A stretch of 64,000 nucleotides of DNA, taken from positions 1 through 64,000 of the forward strand of contig JAKSZU010000139.1 in NCBI GenBank assembly GCA_026018925.1, read 5' to 3'. The stretch comes from Tupaia tana (Eukaryota > Chordata > Mammalia > Scandentia > Tupaiidae). The notes under the pieces were generated by a model. That model was given only the letters and a program-made list of their open reading frames with translations, made no database searches and was not told the DNA's origin. Of this stretch, positions 24,401 to 35,999 are shown piece after piece (positions within the stretch are counted from its first letter, which is position 1; every line of letters begins with the position of its first letter). Made by a program: the position numbers and the translations under genes.

Positions 24401-27400
24401 GAAATTCTACCTTTAAAAAAATCGTAAAAAGGAAAAATGACCAAAAAAATATGAGGAGACAGGAGCAGAGAGAGACAGAGACCTCAGAGACACAGAGACA
24501 GGGATAGAAGGCCAGAGGGGCTCCGTACCACACTAGCTTTGCTTGCTGGAGGCTGAATTATGAGTAGAAAATCTTCATTTCTCCTGTGCCTGAAATATCT
24601 AGTTCCCAGTATCCATTTGGAACCTTCTCAGAGAATGGCTCAACTCTCCTGCCTGGGAGAAAGGAGCAGAAGGGCTTATTAACAAAACAAAAGATGGACC
24701 TGAGAGCCAGTGAGAAATTCTACCTTTAAAAACATCGTAAAAAGGAAAAATTACCAAAAAAAATAAATGAGGAGACAGGAGCTGAGAGAGACAGAGACCT
24801 CAGAGACACAGAGACAGGGATAGAAGGCCAGAGGGGCTCCCTACCACACTAGCTTTGCTTGCTGGAGGCTGAATTATGAGTAGAAAATCTTCATTTCTCC
24901 TGTGCCTTAAATATCTAGTTCCCAGTATCCATGTGGAATCTTCTCAGAGAATGGCTCAACTCTCCTGCCTGGGAGAAAGGAGCAGAAGGGCTTATTAACA
25001 AAGCAAAAGATGGAGCTAAGAGCCAGAGAGAAATTCTACCTTTAAAAAAATCGTAAAAAGGAAAAATTACCAAAAAAATATGAGGAGACAGGAGCAGAGA
25101 GATACAGAGACCTCAGAGACACAGAGACAGGGATAGAAGGCCAGAGGGGCTCCCTACCACACTAGCTTTGCTTGCTGGAGGCTGAATTATGAGTAGAAAA
25201 TCTTCATTTCTCCTGTGCCTGAAATATCTAGTTCCCAGTATCCATGTGGAATCTTCTCAGAGAATGGCTCAACTCTCCTGCCTGGGAGAAAGGAGCAGAA
25301 GGGCTTATTAACAAAACAAAAGATGGAGCTGAGAGTCAGAGAGAAATTCTTCCTTTAAAAAATCGTAAAAAGGAAAAATTACCAAAAAAATAAATGAGGA
25401 GACAGGAGCAGAGAGAGACAGAGACCTCAGAGACACAGAGACAGGGAGAGAAGGCCAGAGGGGCTCCCTACCACACTAGCTTTGCTTTCTGGAGGCTGAA
25501 TTATGAGTTGAAAATCTTCATTTCTCCTGTGCCTGAAATATCTAGTTCCGAGTATCCATGTGGAATCTTCTCAGAGAATAACTCAACTCTCCTGCCTGGG
25601 AGAAAGGAGCAGAAGGGCTTATTAACAAAACAAAAGATGGAGCTGAGAGCCAGAGAGAAATTCTACCTTTCAAAAAATCGTAAAAAGGAAAAATTACCCA
25701 AAAAATAATGAGGAGACCGGAGCAGAGAGAGACAGAGACCTCAGAGACACAGAGACAGGGATAGAAGGCCAGAGGGGCTCCCTACCACACTAGCTTTGCT
25801 TGCTGGAGGCTGAATTATGAGTACAAAATCTTCATTTCTCCTGTGCCTGAGATATCTAGCTCCCAGTATCCATGTGGAATCTTCTCAGAGAATGGCTCAA
25901 CTCTCCTGCCTGGGAGAAAGGAGCAGAAGGGCTTATTAACAAAACAAAAGATGGAGCTGAGAGCCAGAGAGAAATCTACTTTTAAAAAATCGTAAAAAGG
26001 ACAAATTACCAAAAAAAAATGAGGAGACAGGAGCAGAGAGAGACAGAGATCTCAGAGACACAGAGACAGGGATAGAAGGCCAGAGGGGCTCCTTACCACA
26101 CTAGCTTTGCTTGCTGGAGGCTGAATTATGAGTAGAAAATCTTCATTACTCCTGTGCCTGAAATATCTAGTTCCCAGTATCCATGTGGAATCTTCTCAGA
26201 GAATGGCTCAACTCTCCTGCCTGGGGGAAAGGAGCAGAAGGGCTTATTAACAAAACAAAAGATGGAGCTGAGAGCCAGAGAGAAATTCTACCTTTAAAAA
26301 AATCGTAAAAAGGAAAAATGTCCAAAAAAAAATGAGAAGACAGGAGCAGAGAGAGACAGAGACCTCAGAGACACAGAGACAGGGATAGAAGGCCAGAGGG
26401 GCTCCGTACCACACTAGCTTTGCTTGCTGGAGGCTGAATTATGAGTAGAAAATCTTCATTTCTCCTGTGGCTGAAATATCTAGTTCCCAGTATCCATGTG
26501 GAATCTTCTCAGAGAATGGCTCAACTCTTCTGCCTGGGAGAAAGGAGCAGAAGGGCTTATTAACAAAACAAAAGATGGAGCTGAGAGCCAGAGAGAAATT
26601 CTACCTTTAAAAAAATCGTAAAAAGGAAAAATTACCAAAAAAAAAATGAGGAGACAGGAGCAGAGAGAGACAGAGACCTCAGAGACACAGAGACAGGGAT
26701 AGAAGGCCAGAGGGGCTCCCTACCACACTATCTTTGCTTTCTGGAGGCTGAATTATGAGTTGAAAATCTTCATTTCTCCTGTGCCTGAAATATTTAATTC
26801 CGAGTATCCATGTGGAATCTTCTCAGAGAATGGCTCAACTCTCCTGCCTGGGAGAAAGGAGCAGAAGGGCTTATTAACAAAACAAAAGATGGAGCTGAGA
26901 GCCAGAGAGAAATTCTACCTTTCAAAAAATCGTAAAAAAGGAAAAATTACCCAAAAAATAATGAGGAGACCGGAGCAGAGAGAGACAGAGACCTCAGAGA
27001 CACAGAGACAGGGAGAGAAGGCCAGAGGGGCTCCCTACCACACTAGCTTTGCTTGCTGGAGACTGAATTATGAGTAGAAAATCTTCATTTCTCCTGTGCC
27101 TGAAATATCTAGTTCCCAGTATCCATGTGGAATCTTCTCAGAGAATGGCTCAACTCTCCTGCCTGGGAGAAAGGAGCAGAAGGGCTTATTAACAAAGCAA
27201 AAGATGGAGCTAAGAGCCAGAGAGAAATTCTACCTTTAAAAAAATCATAAAAAGGAAAAATTACCAAAAAAATATGAGGAGACAGGAGCAGAGAGAGACA
27301 GAGACCTCAGAGACACAGAGACAGGGATAGAAGGCCAGAGGGGCTCCCTACCACAGTAGCTTTGCTTGCTGGAGGCTGAATTATGAGTAGAAAATCTTCA

Positions 27401-27959
27401 TTTCTCCTGTGCCTGAAATATCTAGTTCCCAGTATCCATGTGGAATCTTCTCAGAGAATGGCTCAACTCTCCTGCCTGGGAGAAAGGAGCAGAAGGGCTT
27501 ATTAACAAAACAAAAGATGGAGCTGAGAGTCAGAGAGAAATTCTTCCTTTCAAAAAATCGTATAAAAGGAAAAATTACCAAAAAAATAAATGAGGAGACA
27601 GGAGCAGAGAGAGACAGAGACCTCAGAGACACAGAGACAGGGAGAGAAGGCCAGAGGGGCTCCCTACCACACTAGCTTTGCTTTCTGGAGGCTGAATTAT
27701 GAGTTGAAAATCTTCATTTCTCCTGTGCCTGAAATATCTAGTTCCGAGTATCCATGTGGAATCTTCTCAGAGAATGGCTCAACTCTCCTGCCTGGGAGAA
27801 AGGAGCAGAAGGGCTTATTAACAAAACAAAAGATGGAGCTGAGAGCCAGAGAGAAATTCTACCTTTCAAAAAATCGTAAAAAGGAAAAATTACCCAAAAA
27901 ATAATGAGGAGACCGGAGCAGAGAGAGACAGAGACCTCATAGACACAGAGACAGGGATA

Positions 27960-28420
27960 GAAGGCCAGAGGGGCTCCCTACCACACTAGCTTTGCTTGCT
28001 GGAGGCTGAATTATGAGTAGAAAATCTTCATTTCTCCTGTGCCTGAAATATCTAGTTCCCAGTATCCATGTGGAATCTTCTCAGAGAATGGCTCAACTCT
28101 CCTGCCTGGGAGAAAGGAGCAGAAGGGCTTATTAACAAAACAAAAGATGGAGCTGAGAGCCAGAGAGAAATTCTACCTTTAAAAAAATCATAAAAAGGAC
28201 AAATTACCAAAAAAAATGAGGAGACAGGAGCAGAGAGAGACAGAGATCTCAGAGACACAGAGACAGGGATAGAAGGCCAGAGGGGCTCCCTACCACACTA
28301 GCTTTGCTTGCTGGAGGCTGAATTATGAGTAGAAAATCTTCATTACTCCTGTGCCTGAAATATCTAGTTCCCAGTATCCATGTGGAATCTTCTCAGAGAA
28401 TGGCTCAACTCTCCTGCCTG
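27960..28420 (+). repeat. In-phase five-monomer deletion junction
   Basis: Upstream, the CCTCATAGACAC marker at about 27,935 aligns with 15,705 in copy 2. Downstream, CTGGGAGAAAGG, ATTCTTCC and GAGGAGGCAGG align with about 17.75-17.88 kb, not 16.19-16.31 kb. ATTACTCC at 28,341 is 12,227 from its first possible partner (16,114) and 10,662 from its second (17,679). The 1,565 bp difference equals the spacing of the internal duplication, so exchange between its two members would delete exactly this. The breakpoint cannot be narrowed further because the members are nearly identical. Confidence 0.8.
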
Positions 28421-29269
28421 GGAGAAAGGAGCAGAAGGGCTTATTAACAAAACAAAAGATGGAGCTGAGAGTCAGAGAGAAATTCTTCCTTTAAAAAAAT
28501 CATAAAAAGGAAAAATTACCAAAAAAAATGAGGAGGCAGGAGCAGAGAGAGACAGAGACCTCAGAGACACAGAGACAGGGATAGAAGGCCAGAGGGGCTC
28601 CCTACCACACTAGCTTTGCTTGCTGGAGGCGGAATTATGAGTAGAAAATCTTCATTTCTCCTGTGCCTGAAATATCTAGTTCCCAGTATCCATGTGGAAT
28701 CTTCTCAGAGAATGGCTCAACTCTCCTGCCTGGGAGAAAGGAGCAGAAGGGCTTATTAACAAAACAAAAGATGGAGCTGAGAGCCAGAGAGAAATTCTAC
28801 CTTTAAAAAAATCGTAAAAAGGAAATAGGACCAAAAAAATATGAGGAGACAGGAGCAGAGAGAGACAGAGACCTCAGAGACACAGAGACAGGGATAGAAG
28901 GCCAGAGGGGCTCCCTACCACACTAGCTTTGCTTGCTGGAGGCTGAATTATGAGTAGAAAATCTTCATTTCTCCTGTGCCTGAAATATCTAGTTCCCAGT
29001 ATCCATGTGGAATCTTCTCAGAGAATGGCTCAACTCTCCTACCTGGGACAAAGGAGCAGAAGGGCTTATTAACAAAACAAAAGATGGAGCTGAGAGCCAG
29101 AGAGAAATTCTACCTTTCAAAAAATCGTAAAAAGGAAAAATGACCAAAAAAATATGAGGAGACAGGAGCAGAGAGAGACAGAGACCTCAGAGACACAGAG
29201 ACAGGGATAGAAGGCCAGAGGGGCTTCCTACCACACTAGCTTTGCTTGCTGGAGGCTGAATTATGAGTA

Positions 29270-32200
29270 GAAAATCTTCATTTCTCCTGTGCCTGAAATA
29301 TCTAGTTCCCTGTATCCATGTGGAATCTTCTCAGAGAATGGCTCAACTCTCCTGCCTGGGAGAAAGGAGCAGCAGGGCTTATTAACAAAACAAAAGATGG
29401 AGCTGAGAGCCAGAGGGAAATTCTAACTTTAACAAAATCGTAAAAAGAAAAAATTACCAAAAAAAATGAGGAGACAGGAGCAGAGAGAGACAGAGACCTC
29501 AGAGACACAGAGACAGGGATAGAAGGCCAGAGGGGCTCCCTCCCACACTAGTTTTGCTTTCTGGAGGCTGAATTATGAGTTGAAAATCTTCATTTCTCCT
29601 GTGCCTGAGATATCTAGTTCCCAGTATCCATGTGGAATCTTCTCAGAGAATGGCTCAACTCTCCGGCCTGGGAGAAAGGAGCAGAAGGGCTTATTAACAA
29701 AAGAAAAGATGGAACTGAGAGCCAGAGAGAAATTCTACCTTTCAAAAAATCGTAAAAAGGAAAAATTACCAAAAAAATAATGAGGAGACCGGAGCAGAGA
29801 GAGACAGAGACCTCAGAGACACAGAGACAGGGATAGAAGGCCAGAGGGGCTCCCTACCACACTAGCTTTGCTTGCTGGAGGCTGAATTATGAGTAGAAAA
29901 TCTTCATTTCTCCTGTGCCTGAAATATCTAGTTCCCAGTATCCATGTGGAATCTTCTCAGAGAATGGCTCAACTCTCCTGCCTGGGAGAAAGGAGCAGAA
30001 GGTCTTATTAACAAAGGAAAAGATGGAGCTGAGAGCCAGAGAGAAATTCTACCTTTAAAAAAATCGTAAAAAGGAAAAATTACCAAAAAAATATGAGGAG
30101 ACAGGAGCAGAGAGAGACAGAGACCTCAGAGACACAGAGACAGGGATAGAAGGACACAGGGGCTCCCTACCACACTAGCTTGGCTTGCTGGAGGCTGAAT
30201 TATGAGTAGAAAATCTACATTTCTCCTGTGCCTGAAATATCCAGTTCCCAGTATCCATGTGGAATATTTTCAGAGAATGGTTCAACTCTCCTTCCTGGGA
30301 GAAAGGAGAAGAAGGGCTTATTAACAAAACAAAAGATGGAGCTGAGAGACAGAGAAAAATTCTACCTTTCAAAAAATCGTAAAAAGGAAAAATTACCAAA
30401 AAAAAATGAGGAGACAGGAGCAGAGAGAGACAGAGACCTCAGAGACACAGAGACAGGGATAGAAGGCCAGAGGGGCTCCCTACCACAGTAGCTTTGCTTG
30501 CTGGAGGCTGAATTATGAGTAGAAAATCTTCATTTCTCCTGTGGCTGAAATATCTAGTTCCCAGTATCCATGTGGAATCTTCTCAGAGAATGGCTCAACT
30601 CTCCTGCCTGGGAGAAAGGAGCAGAAGGGCTTATTAACAAAACAAAAGATGGAGCTGAGAGTCAGAGAGAAATTCTTCCTTTAAAAAAAATCATAAAAAG
30701 GAAAAATTACCAAAAAAAATGAGGAGACAGGAGCAGAGAGAGACAGAGACCTCAGAGACACAGAGACAGGGATAGAAGTCCAGAGGGGCTCCCTACCACA
30801 CTAGCTTTGCTTGCTGGAGGCTGAATTATGAGTAGAAAATCTTCATTGCTCCTGTGCCTGAAATATCTAGTTCCCAGTATCCATGTGGAATCTTCTCAGA
30901 GAATGGCTCAACTCTCCTGCCTGGGAGAAAGGAGCAGAAGGGCTTATTAACAAAACAAAAGATGGACCTGAGAGCCAGTGAGAAATTCTACCTTTAAAAA
31001 AATCATAAAAAGGAAAAATTACCAAAAAAAAAAAAAAATGAGGAGACAGGAGCAGAGAGAGACAGAGATCTCAGAGACACAGAGACAGGGATAGAAGGCC
31101 AAAGGGGCTCCCTACCACACTAGCTTTGCTTGCTGTAGGCTGAATTATGAGTAGAAAATCTTCATTTCTCCTGTGCCTGAAATATCTAGTTCCCAGTATC
31201 CATGTGGAATCTTCTCAGAGAATGGCTCAACTCTCCTGCCTGGGAGAAAGGAGCAGAAGGGCTTATTAACAAAACAAAAGATGGAGCTGAGAGCCAGAGA
31301 GAAATTCTACCTTTAAAAAAATCGTAAAAAGGACAAATTACCAAAAAAAAATGAGGAGACAGGAGCAGAGGGAGACAGAGACCTCAGAGACACAGAGACA
31401 GGGATAGAAGGCCAGAGGGGCTCCCTACCACACTAGCTTTGCTTGCTGGAGGCTGAATTATGAGTAGAAAATCTTCATTTCTCCTGTGCCTGAAATATCT
31501 AGTTCCCAGTATCCATGTGGAATCTTCTCAGAGAATGGCTCAACTCTCCTGCCTGGGAGAAAGGAGCAGAAGGGCTTATTAACAAAAGAAAAGATGGAGC
31601 TGAGAGTCAGAGAGAAATTCTTCCTTTAAAAAAAATCATAAAAAGGAAAAATTACCAAAAAAAAATGAGGAGACAGGAGCAGAGAGAAACAGAGAATTCA
31701 GAGACACAGAGACAGGGATAGAAGTCCAGAGGGGCTCCCTACCACACTAGCTTTGCTTGCTGGAGGCTGAATTATGTGTAGAAAATCTTCATTTCTCCTG
31801 TGCCTGAAATATCTAGTTTCCAGTATCCATGTGGAATCTTCTCAGAGAATGGCTCAACTCTCCTGCCTGGGAGAAAGGAGCAGAAGGGCTTATTTAGAAA
31901 ACAAATGATGGACCTGAGAGCCAGTGAGAAATTCTACCTTTAAAAAAATCGTAAAAAGGAAATATTACCAAAAAAAAAATGAGGAGACAGGAGCAGAGAG
32001 AGACAGAGACCTCAGAGACACAGAGACAGGGATAGAAGGCCAGAGGGGCTCCCTACCACACTAGCTTTGCTTTCTGGAGGCTGAATTATGAGTAGAAAAT
32101 CTTCATTTCCCTGTGCCTGAAATATCTAGTTCCCAGTATCCATGTGGAATCTTCTCAGAGAATGGCTCAACTCTCCTGCCTGGGAAAAAAGGAGCAGAAG

Positions 32201-32780
32201 GGCTTATTAACAAAACAAAAGATGGAGCTGAGAGCCAGGGAAAAATTCTACCTTTCAAAAAATCGTAAAAAGGAAAAATTACCAAAAAAAATGAGGAGAC
32301 AGGAGCAGAGAGAGACAGAGACCTCAGAGACACAGAGACAGGGATAGACGGCCAGAGGGGCTCCCTACCACACTAGCTTTGCTTTCTGGAGGCTGAATTA
32401 TGAGTAGAAAATCTTCATTACTCCTGTGCCTGAAATATCTAGTTCCCAGTATCCATGTGGAATCTTCTCAGAGAATGGCTCAACTCTCCTGCCTGGGAGA
32501 AAGGAGCAGAAGGGCTTATTAACAAAACAAAAGATGGAGCTGAGAGTCAGAGAGAAATTCTTCCTTTAAAAAAATCATAAAAAGGAAAAATTACCAAAAA
32601 AAATGAGGAGACAGGAGCAGAGAGAGACAGAGACCTCAGAGACACAGAGACAGGGATAGAAGGCCAGAGGGGCTCCCTACCACACTAGCTTTGCTTGCTG
32701 GAGGCGGAATTATGAGTAGAAAATCTTCATTTCTCCTGTGCCTGAAATATCTAGTTCCCAGTGTCCATGTGGAATCTTCT
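29270..32780 (+). repeat. 11-monomer core segment, copy 3
   Basis: Markers in the same order as the earlier cores are CCCTGTATCC (about 29,308), CTCCGGCC (about 29,662), CTTGGCTTGC (about 30,179), TTCATTGCTCC (about 30,843), GAATTC (31,694) and TTCCCTGTGCC (about 32,106). It shares AATATTTTCAG (about 30,263) and TTCTAACTTTAAC (about 29,422) with core copy 2. Confidence 0.85.
31024..31038 (+). repeat. Elongated A-tract, 15 A
   Basis: The longest A-run I found in the window, at the same HOR position as the 14-base runs at 8,457 and 20,365. Confidence 0.95.
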
Positions 32781-34450
32781 CAGAGAATGGCTCAACTCTC
32801 CTGCCTGGGAGAAAGGAGCAGAAGGGCTTATTAACAAAACAAAAGATGGAGCTGAGAGCCAGAGAGAAATTCTACCTTTAAAAAAATCGTAAAAAGGACA
32901 AATTACCAAAAAAAAAATGAGGAGACAGGAGCAGAGAGAGACAGAGACCTCAGAGACACAGAGACAGGGATAGAAGGCCAGAGGGGCTCCCTACCACACT
33001 AGCTTTGCTTGCTGGAGGCTGAATTATGAGTAGAAAATCTTCATTTCTCCTGTGCCTGAAATATCTAGTTCCCAGTATCCATGTGGAAACTTCTCAGAGA
33101 ATGGCTCAACTCTCCTGCCTGGGAGAAAGGAGCAGAAGGGCTTATTAACAAAAGAAAAGATGGAGCTGAGAGTCAGAGAGAAATTCTTCCTTTAAAAAAA
33201 ATCATAAAAAGGAAAAATTAGCAAAAAAAAATGAGGAGACAGGAGCAGAGAGAAACAGAGAATTCAGAGACACAGAGACAGGGATAGAAGTCCAGAGGGG
33301 CTCCCTACCACACTAGCTTTGCTTGTTGGAGGCTGAATTATGTGTAGAAAATCTTCATTTCTCCTGTGCCTGAAATATCTAGTTTCCAGTATCCATGTGG
33401 AAACTTCTCAGAGAATGGCTCAACTCTCCTGCCTGGGAGAAAGGAGCAGAAGGGCTTATTTACAAAACAAATGATGGACCTGAGAGCCAGTGAGAAATTC
33501 TACCTTTAAAAAAATCGTAAAAAGGAAAAATTACCAAAAAAAAAATGAGGAGACAGGAGCAGAGAGAGACAGAGACCTCAGAGACACAGAGACAGGGATA
33601 GAAGGCCAGAGGGGCTCCCTACCACACTAGCTTTGCTTTCTGGAGTCTGAATTATGAGTAGAAAATCTTCATTACTCCTGTGCCTGAAATATCTAGTTCC
33701 CAGTATCCATGTGGAATCTTCTCAGAGAATGGCTCAACTCTCCTGCCTGGGAGAAAGGAGCAGAAGGGCTTATTAACAAAACAAAAGATGGAGCTGAGAG
33801 TCAGAGAGAAATTCTTCCTTTAAAAAAATCATAAAAAGGAAAAATTACCAAAAAAATGAGGAGACAGGAGCAGAGAGAGACAGAGACCTCAGAGACACAG
33901 AGACAGGGATAGAAGGCCAGAGGGGCTCCCTACCACACTAGCTTTGCTTGCTGGAGGCGGAATTATGAGTAGAAAATCTTCATTTCTCCTGTGCCTGAAA
34001 TATCTAGTTCCCAGTGTCCATGTGGAATCTTCTCAGAGAATGGCTCAACTCTCCTGCCTGGGAGAAAGGAGCAGAAGGGCTTATTAACAAAACAAAAGAT
34101 GGAGCTGAGAGCCAGAGAGAAATTCTACCTTTAAAAAAATCGTAAAAAGGAAAAATTACCAAAAAAAAATGAGGAGACAGGAGCAGAGAGAGACAGAGAC
34201 CTCAGAGACACAGAGACAGGGATAGAAGGCCACAGGGACTCCCTACCACACTAGCTTTGCTTGCTGTAGGCTGAATTATGAGTAGAAAATCTTCATTTCT
34301 CCTGTGCCTGAAATATCTAGTTCCCAGTATCCATGTGGAATCTTCTCAGAGAATGGCTCAAGTCTCCTGCCTGGGAGAAAGGAGCAGAAGGGCTTATTAA
34401 CAAAACAAAAGATGGAGCTGAGAGCCAGAGAGAAATTCTACCTTTAAAAA

Positions 34451-35299
34451 AATCGTAAAAAGGAAAAATTACCAAAAAAAAATGAGGAGACAGGAGCAGA
34501 GAGAGACAGAGACCTCAGAGACACAGAGACAGGGATAGAAGGCCAGAGGGGCTCCCTACCACACTAGCTTTGCTTTCTGGAGGCTGAATTATGAGTAGAA
34601 AATCTTCATTACTCCTGTGCCTGAAATATCTAGTTCCCAGTATCCATGTGGAATCTTCTCAGAGAATGGCTCAACTCTCCTGCCTGGGAGAAAGGAGCAG
34701 AAGGGCTTATTAACAAAACAAAAGATGGAGCTGAGAGTCAGAGAGAAATTCTTCCTTTAAAAAAATCATAAAAAGGAAAAATTACCAAAAAAAATGAGGA
34801 GACAGGAGCAGAGAGAGACAGAGACCTCAGAGACACAGAGACAGGGATAGAAGGCCAGAGGGGCTCCCTACCACACTAGCTTTGCTTGCTGGAGGCGGAA
34901 TTATGAGTAGAAAATCTTCATTTCTCCTGTGCCTGAAATATCTAGTTCCCAGTGTCCATGTGGAATCTTCTCAGAGAATGGCTCAACTCTCCTGCCTGGG
35001 AGAAAGGAGCAGAAGGGCTTATTAACAAAACAAAAGATGGAGCTGATAGCCAGAGAAATATTCTACCTTTAAAAAAATCGTAAAAAGGACAAATTACCAA
35101 AAAAAAAAGAGGAGACAGGAGCAGAGAGAGACAGAGACCTCAGAGACACAGAGACAGGGATAGAAGGCCAGAGGGGCTCCCTACCACACTAGCTTTGCTT
35201 TCTGGAGTCTGAATTATGAGTAGAAAATCTTCATTACTCCTGTGCCTGAAATATCTAGTTCCCAGTATACATGTGGAATCTTCTCAGAGAATGGCTCAA
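34451..35299 (+). repeat. Scrambled junction between the 38-mer and 23-mer regions
   Basis: About three monomers here are out of the order of either neighbour: a TTTCTGG/TTACTCC/GAGAGTC monomer, a GGCGGAATTAT/CAGTGTCC monomer with private changes GCTGATAGCC and GAAATATTC near 35,045-35,060, and a TTTCTGGAGTC/TTACTCC monomer with CAGTATACATG near 35,269. They resemble monomers around 32.4-33.9 kb, with about two intervening monomers missing. Monomer phase is kept throughout. I read this as a jump back of about seven monomers followed by a small loss. Confidence 0.7.
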
Positions 35300-35999
35300 C
35301 TCTCCTGCCTGGGAGAAAGGAGCAGAAGGGCTTATTAACAAAACAAAAGATGGAGCTGAGAGTCAGAGAGAAATTCTTCCTTTAAAAAAATCATAAAAAG
35401 GAAAAATTACCAAAAAAAATGAGGAGACAGGAGCAGAGAGAGACAGAGACCTCAGAGACACAGAGACAGGGATAGAAGGCCAGAGGGGCTCCCTACCACA
35501 CTAGCTTTGCTTGCTGGAGGCGGAATTATGAGTAGAAAATCTTCATTTCTCCTGTGCCTGAAATATCTAGTTCACAGTGTCCATGTGGAATCTTCTCAGA
35601 GAATGGCTCAACTCTCCTGCCTGGGAGAAAGGAGCAGAAGGGCTTATTAACAAAACAAAAGATGGAGCTGAGAGCCAGAGAGAAATTCTACCTTTAAAAA
35701 AATCGTAAAAAGGAAAAATTACCAAAAAAAAAATGAGGAGACAGGAGCAGAGAGAGACAGAGACCTCAGAGACACAGAGACAGGGATAGAAGGCCAGAGG
35801 GGCTCCCTACCACACTAGCTTTGCTTGCTGGAGGCTGAATTATGAGTAGAAAATCTTCATTTCTCCTGTGCCTGAAATATCTAGTTCCCAGTATCCATGT
35901 GGAATCTTCTCAGAGAATGGCTCAAGTCTCCTGCCTGGGAGAAAGGAGCAGAAGGGCTTATTAACAAAACAAAAGATGGAGCTGAGAGCCAGAGAGAAA

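Larger units (their letters stand above)
12691..24916 (+). repeat. Long HOR copy 2 (~39 monomers, 12.2 kb)
   Basis: It matches copy 1 at an offset of about 11,903-11,912 and copy 3 at about 12,226. The monomer just before it carries GGAGCTGAGAGAG and GTGCCTTAAATATC (12,675), and the same monomer closes it at 24,901. Private changes include a one-base loss in CTGGAGAAAGG near 13,372, CTATCTTTGC near 14,503 (shared with copy 3), and an extra G giving ATGAGGGAGAC at about 21,005. One monomer more than copy 1 is present near 24.1 kb. Confidence 0.88.
24917..34450 (+). repeat. Long HOR copy 3, internally deleted and truncated
   Basis: It tracks copy 2 at an offset of 12,226-12,230 to about 27.95 kb, then at about 10,660 after a five-monomer loss. 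It follows copy 2 through CAAGTCTCC at 34,358 and stops near 34,450. There copy 2 continues with GGACAAATT/GAGATCTCAG, while this copy switches to a monomer of the type seen near 32.3 kb. Private changes include a one-base loss (GAAATCTACT) near 25,971, CGTATAAAAGG near 27,559 and an extra A in the run near 32,186. Confidence 0.87.
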
